IMG/VR virus record: IMGVR_UViG_3300045144_000099 | Location: 1 to 43,164 of that record | Direction: 5' to 3' (one strand) | Origin: a virus | Length of the DNA: 43,164 nt | Shown here: positions 16,465-24,455 of the stretch, one piece after another | Layout of the letters: each line of letters begins with the position of its first letter | Numbering within the stretch: the stretch's first letter is position 1 | Translations under genes and position numbers: made by a program | The notes under the pieces: generated by a model | Told to the model about the DNA's origin: nothing | The model's database searches: none | The model's input: only the letters and a program-made list of their open reading frames with translations

Positions 16465-16938
16465 CAACGCCCTCCGGCAGCTTGTGCTCGGCCTTGATCA
16501 GCGCGCTCAGGTGGACATGGAAGAGGAGCAGATCAGACAGCGGCATCTCCTGGAGGTCCGGAATCCGCTGATGTCCGTGGCGTGCGCAGAATGTCATGAT
16601 CCCCCACAGCGCACTCACGCCGTCGCCGTCCTCGTCTCCGAGGTGAAAAAAGCGTCTTGGGTCTCCTTCGGGTGATTGTGGATCTTGCCGTAGCACGCGA
16701 TGAGCAACTGCGCGTCCGCGAGCGGAAGGTCGGCCCAGATCTCCTCTACGTTGTTCGCGTCCACGGCGACACCGCCGAGCTTGACCAGGCTGCGCTTTGT
16801 CAACTCGGCCGTGACGCGCATCTTGTCCTCCTGGTACAGGCCCATCGTCTGGATCGCCTCATTCGTCGTCAGCTCGCGCATGACTACGGGCCGCCCGTCC
16901 GGCAGCGTCCAGGTCCTCTGCTGTAGCACTCGCGCCAT
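16457..16938 (-). CDS. Tail assembly chaperone, -1 frameshift product
   Basis: Longer form made when ribosomes slip -1 on TTTTTTC (16645-16651) near the end of the short frame. The continuation reads HLGDEDGDGVSALWGIMTFC and ends with HLSALIKAEHKLPEGVDG at 16457. It overlaps the tape measure start by 8 bp. The slip site fits the X XXY YYZ rule with codons TTT TTC. This is the classical G-GT organisation: the extension recruits tail tube subunits to the tape measure. Confidence 0.75.
16615..16938 (-). CDS. Tail assembly chaperone, short form (gpG-like)
   Basis: 107 residues, ATG at 16936-16938. Acidic and helical (LTTNEAIQTMGLYQEDKMRV; EEIWADLPLADAQLLIACYG), as is common for gpG-like chaperones that coat the tape measure. 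It sits between the tube and tape measure genes and ends 28 nt beyond the slippery heptamer used for the longer form. Confidence 0.8.
   Translation of the reverse strand: MARVLQQRTWTLPDGRPVVMRELTTNEAIQTMGLYQEDKMRVTAELTKRSLVKLGGVAVDANNVEEIWADLPLADAQLLIACYGKIHNHPKETQDAFFTSETRTATA
16645..16651 (-). other. Programmed -1 frameshift site TTTTTTC
   Basis: Slippery heptamer T TTT TTC in the zero frame of the short chaperone. After a -1 shift the reading continues into the overlapping frame ending at 16457. It is the only run of six T's here and lies exactly in the 82-bp overlap of the two frames. Confidence 0.75.
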
Positions 16939-16966
16939 GGTGTCCCCCGATGCTCTCGCACCGCGA

Positions 16967-17401
16967 CTACGAGAGCAGCTTGCGGTTGTCGACCGACCAC
17001 GTGAAGCCCAGTGTCACGTAGTCGCCGCGACCCGAGGCGTTCTTCTCCGGGTCGCTGATCTTCACGTCCGGGTAGAGGAACTTCACCGTGTCCCCGCCCG
17101 GATAGTAGTTGGTCTCCACGATGTTGATCGCGAACGTGGCGATGTCGCCCTTGGCTCGGTCGATCACGTCCTGGATCAGCGTCTCCGCCTCCTTGCGGTC
17201 GCAGTGGAACGAGATGTTCCCGGTTGCGCCGTCGAAGACCTCATCGTGGCGGTTCGTCGTCTCGCCGAGGAACCCCTGCTCCAGGACGCGGAGCTTGGGC
17301 CGCACGGAGTACGAGACGATGTTCGTGTACGCCTGCCAGATCTTGCCGCCCTTGATGAAGCGGATTTCGACCTGCTGGCCTTTCAATCTCGGCAGAGACA
17401 T
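16967..17401 (-). CDS. Tail tube protein
   Basis: 144 residues, start with GGAGGTGATTC-ATG. It lies between the sheath and the tail chaperone genes, the expected place of the tube. Sequence is beta-rich (GQQVEIRFIKGGKIWQAYTN; GNISFHCDRKEAETLIQDVI; DYVTLGFTWSVDNRKLL) and of the usual size for tube subunits of contractile tails. It would form the inner tube that passes through the cell envelope. Confidence 0.8.
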   Translation of the reverse strand: MSLPRLKGQQVEIRFIKGGKIWQAYTNIVSYSVRPKLRVLEQGFLGETTNRHDEVFDGATGNISFHCDRKEAETLIQDVIDRAKGDIATFAINIVETNYYPGGDTVKFLYPDVKISDPEKNASGRGDYVTLGFTWSVDNRKLLS

Positions 17402-17439
17402 GAATCACCTCCGTATTGTGATGGCAGTATAGGCCGCCC

Positions 17440-17625
17440 TCACTTGCACTTGCCTCCCGCCGCCTTCTTCTGCGCCACGACGAACCGGGCCAGCGCGTGC
17501 GGGTTCTCGACCTCTTCGTGTTCGGCGAGCTTCCCCGCCAGTTTCTTCGCCTTCTTGAGCTTGTCCGCGGGCCACTTGGTCTCTTCGTCCGCCGCCCTCT
17601 TCGCCCACTTTGCGATCTCGCCCAT
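17440..17625 (-). CDS. Small basic helical protein in tail module (61 aa)
   Basis: Strong GTAGGAGGTCAACCG-ATG start. Lys-rich helix (KWAKRAADEETKWPADKLKK) with a KxxGGK-type tail ending in Cys. Similar short genes occur between sheath and tube in other phages, and their function is unknown. The sheath stop lies 11 bases upstream. Confidence 0.6.
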   Translation of the reverse strand: MGEIAKWAKRAADEETKWPADKLKKAKKLAGKLAEHEEVENPHALARFVVAQKKAAGGKCK

Positions 17626-17636
17626 CGGTTGACCTC

Positions 17637-19283
17637 CTACGCCGCGACTTCGCTGATCTCGACGCTCTCGCCGATGAGCGTCTGGAGCACGATGAAGTCG
17701 AGGCTGCTGTACGTGCGCACCTTGGTGATGATCGTGAAGATGCCCTGGGCCAACTTGGCCGTAGTGTTGCCACTCTGCTCGTCCACCAGGTAGTCCTGGA
17801 TGCGGGACGCGGCCGGGTTCTCCGGGCTCTTGAGGCCCTCCAGGAACGCGCGAATCTCTGCCCCGATGGCAGAGCGCCGGGCGGGCGTGTTGAGCTGCTT
17901 CTGGAAGGCGCCGAGGCGCCCCGCGATGCTATCCTGGATGTAGTCAGCCATGCGCCGCCGCGCGATATTGACCAGCGACGGATATGTCGCCGGATCAACA
18001 CTCGTGACGCCCGACTGGAACCAGGCGCCCACGGCCGAATCCATCTTCGGCGCGCAGATGCCCTTGCTCCGGAACACCTCGTAATCCGTGACAGTCAGGC
18101 CCGTGACGCCGCTCTCGATGCCGAGCACGTGGCCGAGAAAGTCGTTGGCCTGGCCTGGGTTCTGCTCTGGCGCGAGTTGTGACAGCACGGACGCGAGCGA
18201 GGAGTCCGAGGCCGTGTCAATGAACCCGTCGAAGGTGGACGTGATGTACGCCGCGGGCATCTCGGGGATGTAGGTCCGGATGCCGGGGTAGCAGTAAATG
18301 AGCCGGTCAGAGAGACCGACGTTGCCCACGCCCTCTGTCCCGGCGCCGGCCCCCTCTGCTGTGGCCTTGGCGAGCCCCAGGATCGGAGAGGCGCACGCGA
18401 CCCGACCCTTGCCCTTGGCCGACGCGTCTATCGCGTGCTGCTTGAGGGCCTTGATGATCGTCTCGCCCGCGGTCGTGCCGGGATGGCGCGCAGACAGGAC
18501 AACGCTCACGTCCTTGGCTGGGGACACGTCGTTCAGCAAGGCGTTGAGTGCGGTCGTGTAGTAGCTCGCCATGGCCGCCTCATCAATGGCGACCACTGCC
18601 GAAATACCCTCGCAGTCGAGCGTATAGCCGGGGAAGCAAGCCGTCGCCTCGTAGGCATTCACGGCCGACGCGGCGTCGTTCCACGGCCCCGCGCCCGCGC
18701 CCACGCAGCGGCGGATCTTGATGCCGGTCTTCGTGCATGTGTACGGTCCGGCACCGACCCAGTCCGTGGTGTCGTTGAAGCTTACGTCGTCGAGCAGCGC
18801 GAAGCCGTCCGCGAACGGCACGCTCTCGACGCGCAAGCCCGCCGGGATCTTGCCGGAGAACTTGGGATACCAGCCGGCCCCGAGCGGGTTGGTCGTGATC
18901 GAAATGTCGGCCGTGCCGACGTCCTGTTTGACGTTCACGAGCACGAGGCGGCCGAATTTCTTGTTGCGCACGGCCAGGAAGCCGTTGCCGTCGTAGCCCG
19001 TCTTCGGGCTGGCCGGGGGATAACCCGGCGCAGGACGGACTCCGCCGGGGTTCGAGTACGGAGACCAGCCCCCGAGGTTGTCGAGCATCTCCTGGGCGCT
19101 CGTGACTTCGATGGGCGTGCCCACCAGGGACGTGCCCTTGAGGAACTCGCCGAGCACGGCGACCATGCCCGTGCCCACGCCCTGTATGCTGCCAGGCGGA
19201 GTCAGGTCGATGATGTTGATCGCCTCAATGGCCTTGAGCACGGCGTCACTCGGGATGCTTGTGTATCTCCTTATGATCGGCAT
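17637..19283 (-). CDS. Tail sheath protein
   Basis: 548 residues, GGAGGTAGCG-ATG start. It identifies the tail as contractile. The N-terminal part (GVGTGMVAVLGEFLKGTSLV) is the usual sheath domain I entry. The C-terminal region carries the conserved sheath motif block: NIARRRMADYIQDSIAGRLG, then RRSAIGAEIRAFLEGLKSPE, and the terminal beta strands YSSLDFIVLQTLIGESVEI. The sheath wraps the tube and contracts to drive it through the envelope. Length is typical (450-700). Confidence 0.9.
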   Translation of the reverse strand: MPIIRRYTSIPSDAVLKAIEAINIIDLTPPGSIQGVGTGMVAVLGEFLKGTSLVGTPIEVTSAQEMLDNLGGWSPYSNPGGVRPAPGYPPASPKTGYDGNGFLAVRNKKFGRLVLVNVKQDVGTADISITTNPLGAGWYPKFSGKIPAGLRVESVPFADGFALLDDVSFNDTTDWVGAGPYTCTKTGIKIRRCVGAGAGPWNDAASAVNAYEATACFPGYTLDCEGISAVVAIDEAAMASYYTTALNALLNDVSPAKDVSVVLSARHPGTTAGETIIKALKQHAIDASAKGKGRVACASPILGLAKATAEGAGAGTEGVGNVGLSDRLIYCYPGIRTYIPEMPAAYITSTFDGFIDTASDSSLASVLSQLAPEQNPGQANDFLGHVLGIESGVTGLTVTDYEVFRSKGICAPKMDSAVGAWFQSGVTSVDPATYPSLVNIARRRMADYIQDSIAGRLGAFQKQLNTPARRSAIGAEIRAFLEGLKSPENPAASRIQDYLVDEQSGNTTAKLAQGIFTIITKVRTYSSLDFIVLQTLIGESVEISEVAA

Positions 19284-19292
19284 CGCTACCTC

Positions 19293-19880
19293 CTACATGT
19301 CCTCTTGCCGCACGCGGACTTCGAGCGGGCCTACCGCCTCCAGCCGCAGCATGGGCAACTGCGCCGACACCTGCATCGTGGCGATGCGGTGCCGCTTGAA
19401 CGTCTCGTCTCCTGTATCCTCGTATGCGACAGCGCGCGGCTCCACGACGGCAGGCGCGGCCCCGCCGAAGTAGTCAGGAACGGAAATCGTGCGGCCGTAG
19501 ACGTTGCGCTCCTGCGTGTCTCGGTCCTGGAGGACCTCGCGCACCTGCCGCACGAGCACGCCGCGCATCTCTGGCGTCGTGCACCAGATCGCGACGGACA
19601 GGACGCCGGTGAACTCGCCGTCGCACATGAGTACGTGCTCGCCGTCCCAGGATTCCTCGCATTCCGCGGGCACGGGCTTGCTGCCCGAGTACTCGCCGGA
19701 GACGGGAGCGACGGCAATGGCCGGGAGCACCTGCTCCTGTGGGGGCTCTTGCCATTCGGAGAAGACCGCGTCGACCCTCTGGCCCTCCCATCGAAGCGCG
19801 CCAGAGAACAGGTCGCGCAGGGCCCGTCCGATGGCGGTTGCCTCGTCCACGGTCGGCGCGTAGCGCTCGGCGGTCCTCAC
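19293..19880 (-). CDS. Tail terminator-like protein
   Basis: 195 residues, GTG start overlapping the upstream stop (GTGA). Alpha/beta protein with TVDEATAIGRALRDLFSGAL at the N terminus and a beta-rich centre (FTGVLSVAIWCTTPEMRGVL) followed by a basic helix. This pattern and its position between the HK97 gp10-like gene and the sheath fit a tail terminator or tail completion protein that caps the tail tube. Confidence 0.65.
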   Translation of the reverse strand: MRTAERYAPTVDEATAIGRALRDLFSGALRWEGQRVDAVFSEWQEPPQEQVLPAIAVAPVSGEYSGSKPVPAECEESWDGEHVLMCDGEFTGVLSVAIWCTTPEMRGVLVRQVREVLQDRDTQERNVYGRTISVPDYFGGAAPAVVEPRAVAYEDTGDETFKRHRIATMQVSAQLPMLRLEAVGPLEVRVRQEDM

Positions 19881-20443
19881 GACTGCCTCCCCGCGCGCAA
19901 CTCCGCCGCGACCTCGCGCTTCGTGAGTCGCCCGGTGGCCGCGACGAAAGCGGGCTCGGTCAGAATGTGGCGGCCCTGGATTCCACGAGCGTGGAGCTTC
20001 TGCTGGATCGCAACCGCAATGCGGAAGGCATTGAATTCACGGATCGCTCCGGTCATCCCACGGCCGCCTCCGCCGAGTTGCCGCCTGAATTTGCGCTGCA
20101 CCCATGCGACAAGCGCCGGGAAGGGTCGCGGGTGCTGATAGCCCCGCCGATACGGAGTGGGGATACGGCCAGGCCGGACGCCGTACTCGACGAATGGCGC
20201 ATGCGGCGCGTCGTTGAAGACCCGCGCCACAAGCGGGCCCGATGGGAAGATCTCGACGCGCCAGGACGACTTGAGCCGCCCGGTGTCCACCGCCGGCCAG
20301 GGCTTGGTGCGGCCCGTCCGCATCACACACTTGCCCTGCGTCAGCATAGCCGCCGTCTGCATGCCGCGACGGATGGCCGCGCCCTGTCGCGCGCATTCGC
20401 GCCTGATCCAGGCCGGGAACTGCGCTGGCGTGATCGTGATCAT
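19877..20443 (-). CDS. HK97 gp10-like neck/tail completion protein
   Basis: 188 residues, ATG with ATGA overlap. Conserved family motif around residues 53-90: VDTGRLKSSWRVEI followed by HAPFVEYGVRPGR, the usual 'DTG.L..S........YA.YVE.G' block. It joins head and tail in the neck. The C-terminal 60 residues are an extra basic helical tail. Confidence 0.85.
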   Translation of the reverse strand: MITITPAQFPAWIRRECARQGAAIRRGMQTAAMLTQGKCVMRTGRTKPWPAVDTGRLKSSWRVEIFPSGPLVARVFNDAPHAPFVEYGVRPGRIPTPYRRGYQHPRPFPALVAWVQRKFRRQLGGGGRGMTGAIREFNAFRIAVAIQQKLHARGIQGRHILTEPAFVAATGRLTKREVAAELRAGRQS

Positions 20444-20904
20444 GCCGCGAGCCTCCCGCGCTCAGAGCGAGCCTGGTCTTGCTCGCGCAGCCGCATGCGC
20501 CAGCCGACCTCTCCGGGCATGCGCTCTGGCGGTCCAGCAGGGAAGAAGCGCCGCCTGCATCCATCGTCGTAGCGGACCTCGTACCAGTATTGCATATCGT
20601 CGTTGACGTGCGGGATGAGCGTCGCCTCCGTCTCGCGGGCCAGTGAGATCTCCGACAGCTCGATGTCTCCGTGTTCGTCCGAGCCGACGATATGCAAGGC
20701 ACGCTCCAGGGACTCGATGCCGCTGAGGCGCGGCGTAGGCAGCAGCTCTCGCTCTGCGCGCTCGACTTCCCTTCCCTCGCCGCGACGCGAGCCGGACCAG
20801 CGAGTGCCGATCAGCCAGACGCGATACGGTCGCGTGCCGAAGTCGCGGTGCAGATCTCGGATGTCATCGGCGATGGGCGCGAAGTCGGTCACGAAGTCAA
20901 TCAC
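20440..20904 (-). CDS. Neck / head completion protein (154 aa)
   Basis: GTG start overlapping the preceding stop (GTGA). The N-terminal part (DIRDLHRDFGTRPYRVWLIG) is followed by SGIESLERALHIVGSDEHGD and a beta-rich part with VNDDMQYWYEVRYDDG. It lies exactly between a connector-type gene and the gp10-like gene, so it is probably a head-closure protein. The family is not named with certainty. Confidence 0.65.
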   Translation of the reverse strand: MIDFVTDFAPIADDIRDLHRDFGTRPYRVWLIGTRWSGSRRGEGREVERAERELLPTPRLSGIESLERALHIVGSDEHGDIELSEISLARETEATLIPHVNDDMQYWYEVRYDDGCRRRFFPAGPPERMPGEVGWRMRLREQDQARSERGRLAA

Positions 20905-21320
20905 GCCGCCATCCTCGTCGCGTTCATGTTCCCGCCCTGGCCTCCGCCCTGCCACGACATGGGATTGATCGGCGCGCCGGTATCCTGCGAGAGCCGGCCA
21001 ACCCAGTGCAGGTACTCGCGCCGCCGCGCCTCGCACTCGTCACTGCGCAGCCTGATGTCGCCCACGCCTTCCGCCTTGAGCCGTCGCTGCGCCGAGTACA
21101 GGTCCTCCTCTGTCGCGTCGCAGCGGGCCAGGGCCACGCGGACCAGATCGGCGGCCTCGGCCCTGATCTGGCGCAACGCGCCCTCAACCGGAAACAGGGC
21201 CTGGTAGATCGTCGGCACGCCAAGCCCGATCCCCGCCGCCATCACGTTCTGCGGATAGCCCAGGTGATGCCTGATCCGCGCGAGCTCCTCATCGGTGAAC
21301 GTGGCGAGGGTCAGTGGCAC
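20901..21320 (-). CDS. Head-tail connector candidate (139 aa)
   Basis: GTG start at 21318-21320, overlapping the upstream frame by 10 bp. All-helical: FTDEELARIRHHLGYPQNVM, then LVRVALARCDATEEDLYSAQ, and a Gly/Asn-rich C terminus. Small helical proteins in this position commonly form the connector ring beneath the portal (gp6/gp15 type), but I see no diagnostic motif. Confidence 0.65.
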   Translation of the reverse strand: MPLTLATFTDEELARIRHHLGYPQNVMAAGIGLGVPTIYQALFPVEGALRQIRAEAADLVRVALARCDATEEDLYSAQRRLKAEGVGDIRLRSDECEARRREYLHWVGRLSQDTGAPINPMSWQGGGQGGNMNATRMAA

Positions 21321-21868
21321 GCGCCCTCCTTGCTCGGCACGTAGTAGGCGCCGCCGATCTTGCGAGCGCCCCTCAGCTTGCGCCCGTGCGGCATGGGCAT
21401 GTAGTGCACACCGTCAACGACAAGCCCAGACTCGGCAGGCGCCGCCATATCGGGCGCCTTCTTGTCTACTTCTTCGGTCGCGGGCGCGGGAGTCGAACCC
21501 GCCTGCGCGGGGTATGAGCCCGCGGACACACCGCTTGTCGAGCCCGCAACGGGCCTGCACCGTAGGCCGTAGGTCGAGATCCAGTTGTTGGCCTCGGCAA
21601 GAGACGCGTGGGCCGGCACGAATATCGTCCCCGCGCGCATGACTATGATCCGTCCGCACCAGTGAATCCGGCAGGAGAGCAGAACGGCGTGCTCTTCGTG
21701 CTGGCGCGCGGGATCGATCTCCTGGACCGCGCCCTCGTCAGTCGGTGGCGGCTCCTTGCGTAGCCGCGCACGGAATGAGTCAAAGGCGCGGGCGATCGCT
21801 CCCGTGTCTCGCGCCTTGAATAGCTCCAGATCCATCCGATCCAGGCCAGCAACCGCTGCCGTCGCCAT
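21311..21868 (-). CDS. Hypothetical frame downstream of the capsid gene (start uncertain)
   Basis: From the ATG at 21866-21868 the frame encodes 185 residues. Residues 10-75 (MDLELFKARDTGAIARAFDS) and 79-103 (MRAGTIFVPAHASLAEANNW) look coding. The Ser/Gly/Ala/Pro linker 106-135 exactly overlies a tRNA-like gene on the same strand. The last 45 residues (MAAPAESGLVVDGVHYMPMP) look like a small independent gene starting at 21448. Either the tRNA is real and this is two genes, or one protein carries a fortuitous cloverleaf. I favour a real gene at least for 21311-21448. Confidence 0.45.
   Translation of the reverse strand: MATAAVAGLDRMDLELFKARDTGAIARAFDSFRARLRKEPPPTDEGAVQEIDPARQHEEHAVLLSCRIHWCGRIIVMRAGTIFVPAHASLAEANNWISTYGLRCRPVAGSTSGVSAGSYPAQAGSTPAPATEEVDKKAPDMAAPAESGLVVDGVHYMPMPHGRKLRGARKIGGAYYVPSKEGACH
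21478..21548 (-). tRNA. tRNA-Met-like (anticodon CAU)
   Basis: A 71-nt minus-strand cloverleaf. The acceptor is TGCGGGC/GCCCGCG (one T-G pair) with discriminator A. The D arm is GACA/TGTC with a GG-containing loop. The anticodon arm is GCGGG-CTCATAC-CCCGC, with U33, anticodon CAT (21514-21516) and A37. It has a 4-nt variable loop and a canonical T arm GCGGG-TTCGACT-CCCGC. CCA is not encoded. Position 9 and the variable loop are slightly off consensus. CAU could also be an Ile (lysidine) tRNA. It lies inside an open frame on the same strand. Confidence 0.7.
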
Positions 21869-22253
21869 GCGCCCCCATGCCCATGCCAGTCTCGGCCGGG
21901 CGCGGGCGGACGCGGCGCACGGGATACTCGCTGGAGTACGGCCAGCGGACCCCCGCCCGTGTCCTCGCCGCCCGCGACGCGCCAATCTGCGCGCCCTCGC
22001 ACGGTTGCTCCGCGCCCGCGCATGCGCCCCATTGTGCAGAATCCCGCTCGGGGGAACGGGCCTGCACCACAGATCGCACACGCGAACACCTCGCCGCCGT
22101 CGTCCCTCGCGGGACCGCGACGTGCCCCGATGCCGCCGGCTCGCGCCGGGTGCATCGTGTCGCCGCCTCCCAGGTCCGCCCATGGGCCCAGGCGCAGCGC
22201 TCGGGCAGCAGTGGGCGCCGCCACCCGAGAGACCACAGCTCCTCACAGAGCGA
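21869..22253 (-). other. Unresolved stretch downstream of the capsid gene
   Basis: All three leftward frames are partly open here. One (GTG at 22236, stop at 21643) contains a zinc-knuckle-like FACAICGAGPFPRAGFC. Another, ending at 21780, contains RWPYSSEYPVRRVRPRP with coding-like base use. A third runs into the frame starting at 21868. Starts are weak and the frames overlap heavily, so I did not call a gene. A sequencing indel or a frameshifted gene would explain the pattern. Confidence 0.4.
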
Positions 22254-22282
22254 GCGCGGGGCGGCCCTGTGGCCGCCCGCGC
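22254..22282 (-). terminator. Strong hairpin just after the capsid gene
   Basis: GCGCGGGCGGCC pairs with GGCCGCCCCGCGC around a 4-nt loop with one bulged base, starting three bases after the capsid stop codon. There is no T-tract. It probably acts as an attenuator or as an mRNA 3'-end stabiliser that raises capsid expression over downstream genes. Confidence 0.55.
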
Positions 22283-22284
22283 AG

Positions 22285-23688
22285 CTATGCGTGCTCGATG
22301 ACCACGACGCGCTTGTACGCGCTCGAGGTCGTCGCCGGCAGCGTCGGCTCCGGCTGACCCGGCGTCAGGTAGTCCGTCCCGACCACATGCTCGCCGTGGA
22401 ACGCCCAGGCGGTCGTCACCACGCGCTGCATGACGTCCATGGGCCGCCGTATGATCTGCTGGATGCGGTCGGTCATCACGATCAGGCCGTCGTTGGTCAC
22501 GTTCCACTCGCCGACCTTGCCGGAGAATCCGACCTCGGTGGACACGATGGCATCCTTCCAGTACTCGATGCCCATCTCGCGGCCAGCGATCACGGTGCGG
22601 TTCACGCGGAAGCCACCCGCGTTCGTCAGCTCGCCGGCCCAGAAATCCTCGCCCGTGCCGTACACGCCAGTCCCCTGCCAGACGTTGGCCACCTGCGGGA
22701 CTTCGTTGTTGCGGTAGAACTTGCAGCCCTCGACCGTCGCGACGACGAACTTCGCGTAGGGCTCGTTCTCGTCCACGTCGATCCCGCGGCCGCGATGCAG
22801 GAGCAAGAACTCCGTATCGGCGAAGATCTCGGCCTCGGCCTGCGGAGACAGGTGCAGGTGGTAGTATCCGTCGTCGAACGGCGCGACGTTGCGCGAACGC
22901 AGAACAGCCACAGCCTCGCGGATCGTCGCCAGGGTGAGCAAGTCGGCCGCGCCGAGCACGTCGACGCTGAATCCGCCGCCGCCCGAACGCACGATGTACG
23001 ATGCCGACTCGGCGAGAACCGGGTCGCGCGCCGCCGTCGCGAGCGCCACGGAGAGCGTGATCGTGCCCGGCCCGTACTCGTCTCCGGGTATTGCCGGCGT
23101 GGCCGCGATCACCTGGCGAGCGTTCCACACGCCGCCCGTCCAGAAGTAGACGTTCAGCGGGTTGGCCGCGCTCACGGGCTGGAAGCGCCGCGTGTTCGCG
23201 TCGAAGGCCCGGCAGAAGCCGTTCAGGAAGGGCACGACCTTGTTCACGCCCGCGCCAACGCTCGTGGTCACGGTCTGGCCGTATCCGGCCGCGTTGTAGA
23301 GCGCGGTCCTGGCGAGCCGGTTGACCGCCTGGCCGCCAGACATACCCACGGCCTGCGCGTCGGACATCAGCAGGTCGGCGAGCGTCAGGCCGGCCACGAC
23401 GATGTCGGTGCCGATCTGGTCGCCATACTCCTGGATGCGAACCGGCCACTGCTCGAAGCCGTAGGTGCTCGGCAGCGGGTCGGTCTTCGGCGCAAGGCGC
23501 AGCATCTTCGGCGGGATGAGCCCGCGACGCGTCCGCACGCCCTCCTGCGATCTGTCGGTCCACTGCTCCGGCGTGAACTCCTGGCGGAACAGGAGCTCCG
23601 GGAACAGCGCGTCGAGGAACTGCTTGGCGAGTAGGTTCTCCTGGATGATGGCCCGCACCTGCGGGTTCTGGACGAAGTAGTCAGACAT
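22285..23688 (-). CDS. Major capsid protein
   Basis: 467 residues, following the scaffold gene at a 20-bp distance. It begins MSDYFVQNPQVRAIIQENLL, and residues 75-145 (EQWPVRIQEYGDQIGTDIVV; SGGQAVNRLARTALYNAAGY) resemble the N4 gp56-like branch of HK97-fold capsids. The rest alternates helices and strands with HLHLSPQAEAEIFADTEFLL, matching the usual 'i..p.....l..d' capsid pattern. A strong hairpin follows the gene. The assignment rests on order (portal, Mu F-like, scaffold, capsid, neck), size and these segments. Confidence 0.8.
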   Translation of the reverse strand: MSDYFVQNPQVRAIIQENLLAKQFLDALFPELLFRQEFTPEQWTDRSQEGVRTRRGLIPPKMLRLAPKTDPLPSTYGFEQWPVRIQEYGDQIGTDIVVAGLTLADLLMSDAQAVGMSGGQAVNRLARTALYNAAGYGQTVTTSVGAGVNKVVPFLNGFCRAFDANTRRFQPVSAANPLNVYFWTGGVWNARQVIAATPAIPGDEYGPGTITLSVALATAARDPVLAESASYIVRSGGGGFSVDVLGAADLLTLATIREAVAVLRSRNVAPFDDGYYHLHLSPQAEAEIFADTEFLLLHRGRGIDVDENEPYAKFVVATVEGCKFYRNNEVPQVANVWQGTGVYGTGEDFWAGELTNAGGFRVNRTVIAGREMGIEYWKDAIVSTEVGFSGKVGEWNVTNDGLIVMTDRIQQIIRRPMDVMQRVVTTAWAFHGEHVVGTDYLTPGQPEPTLPATTSSAYKRVVVIEHA

Positions 23689-23708
23689 CGAGATGCCCTT
23701 TCACGCCG

Positions 23709-24416
23709 CTACGCCGACGCAGGCGGCGGTGGTGGTGCCGGTGCCTGTGCCGGAACGTGCGGCATCGCACGGATCTGCCTCATGCGCTCTGCGATCTGAT
23801 CCTTGGTCGCCTTGAGCGCGTTGAACGGCTGCGGCCCCCCACTCGGAGGCGCGGCCGGGCCTCCACCTGGCGGCGCGGTCGAGACCGGAGCCGGAGGCGT
23901 GGCCGGAGCCGGGGCGCCCGTGAACACGTAGGGCGCCTCGGTCTTGAGCGTCGCGAGGAAAGCAGCTTCGTCGAATTTCTCCAGAGCCGCGTCGTCGAGC
24001 GTCTTTACGTGCGCGACGAAGCGCGACATGGCGTAGGGCAGGTCGGCGGGCTTCACGCCGCCCTCGACGAACAGCCGCTCCGCGCGGGCGCGCTGCTGTG
24101 CACTCTCGTGGTCCGCCGTGAGCCTGTCCGTCGCAGTCTTGTGCTCGGCCGTGAGCCTGTCCGTGACTTCCTTCACGGCCTTGTCCACGGCGGCCTTGAT
24201 CTGCGTGGCCACGTCCGCTGCTGGTTCCGGCGGCTCCGGCTCGCGAGTCCCCGCCTTGCGCGCCTGCTTGAGCCAGCCCTTCATATCGCCGAAGTCCTTG
24301 AACCCTGCGTCCTCGGCCATGTCGTTGAGCATGTCCGTGGCCATGGTCTTCGCGGCCTTCCGCGCGAGCCTTTCGATCTGTCCCTCTGGTATCTGCTGCG
24401 GTGTGTCTTCTGGCAT
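23709..24416 (-). CDS. Scaffold protein
   Basis: 235 residues. Highly charged, helical centre (VDKAVKEVTDRLTAEHKTAT), a Pro/Ala/Gly-rich linker around 165-205 and a short basic helix (TKDQIAERMRQIRAMP) at the C terminus. This is the usual layout of scaffolds that bind the capsid inner surface by a C-terminal helix. It immediately precedes the capsid gene. No protease is seen nearby. Confidence 0.8.
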   Translation of the reverse strand: MPEDTPQQIPEGQIERLARKAAKTMATDMLNDMAEDAGFKDFGDMKGWLKQARKAGTREPEPPEPAADVATQIKAAVDKAVKEVTDRLTAEHKTATDRLTADHESAQQRARAERLFVEGGVKPADLPYAMSRFVAHVKTLDDAALEKFDEAAFLATLKTEAPYVFTGAPAPATPPAPVSTAPPGGGPAAPPSGGPQPFNALKATKDQIAERMRQIRAMPHVPAQAPAPPPPPASA

Positions 24417-24455
24417 CCCCGATGTCTCCTCTTCGCCGCCCCCGCGGCACCCCGA

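Noticed and set aside
14509-16497. Rightward frame of 662 codons over the tape measure and LysM genes
   Set aside because: Antisense shadow; the leftward frames have domain motifs, ribosome binding sites and correct operon overlaps.
18435-20138. Rightward frame of 567 codons over sheath and neck genes
   Set aside because: Antisense shadow of the tail sheath and terminator genes with no recognisable domain.
21311-21868. The open frame through the tRNA as proof against the tRNA
   Set aside because: In this GC-rich sequence stop-free frames are common. All four arms pair and the T arm is canonical, so the tRNA was kept with moderate confidence.
21877-23634. Rightward frame of 585 codons over the capsid gene
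   Set aside because: Antisense to the major capsid protein, lacking a start signal and any domain.
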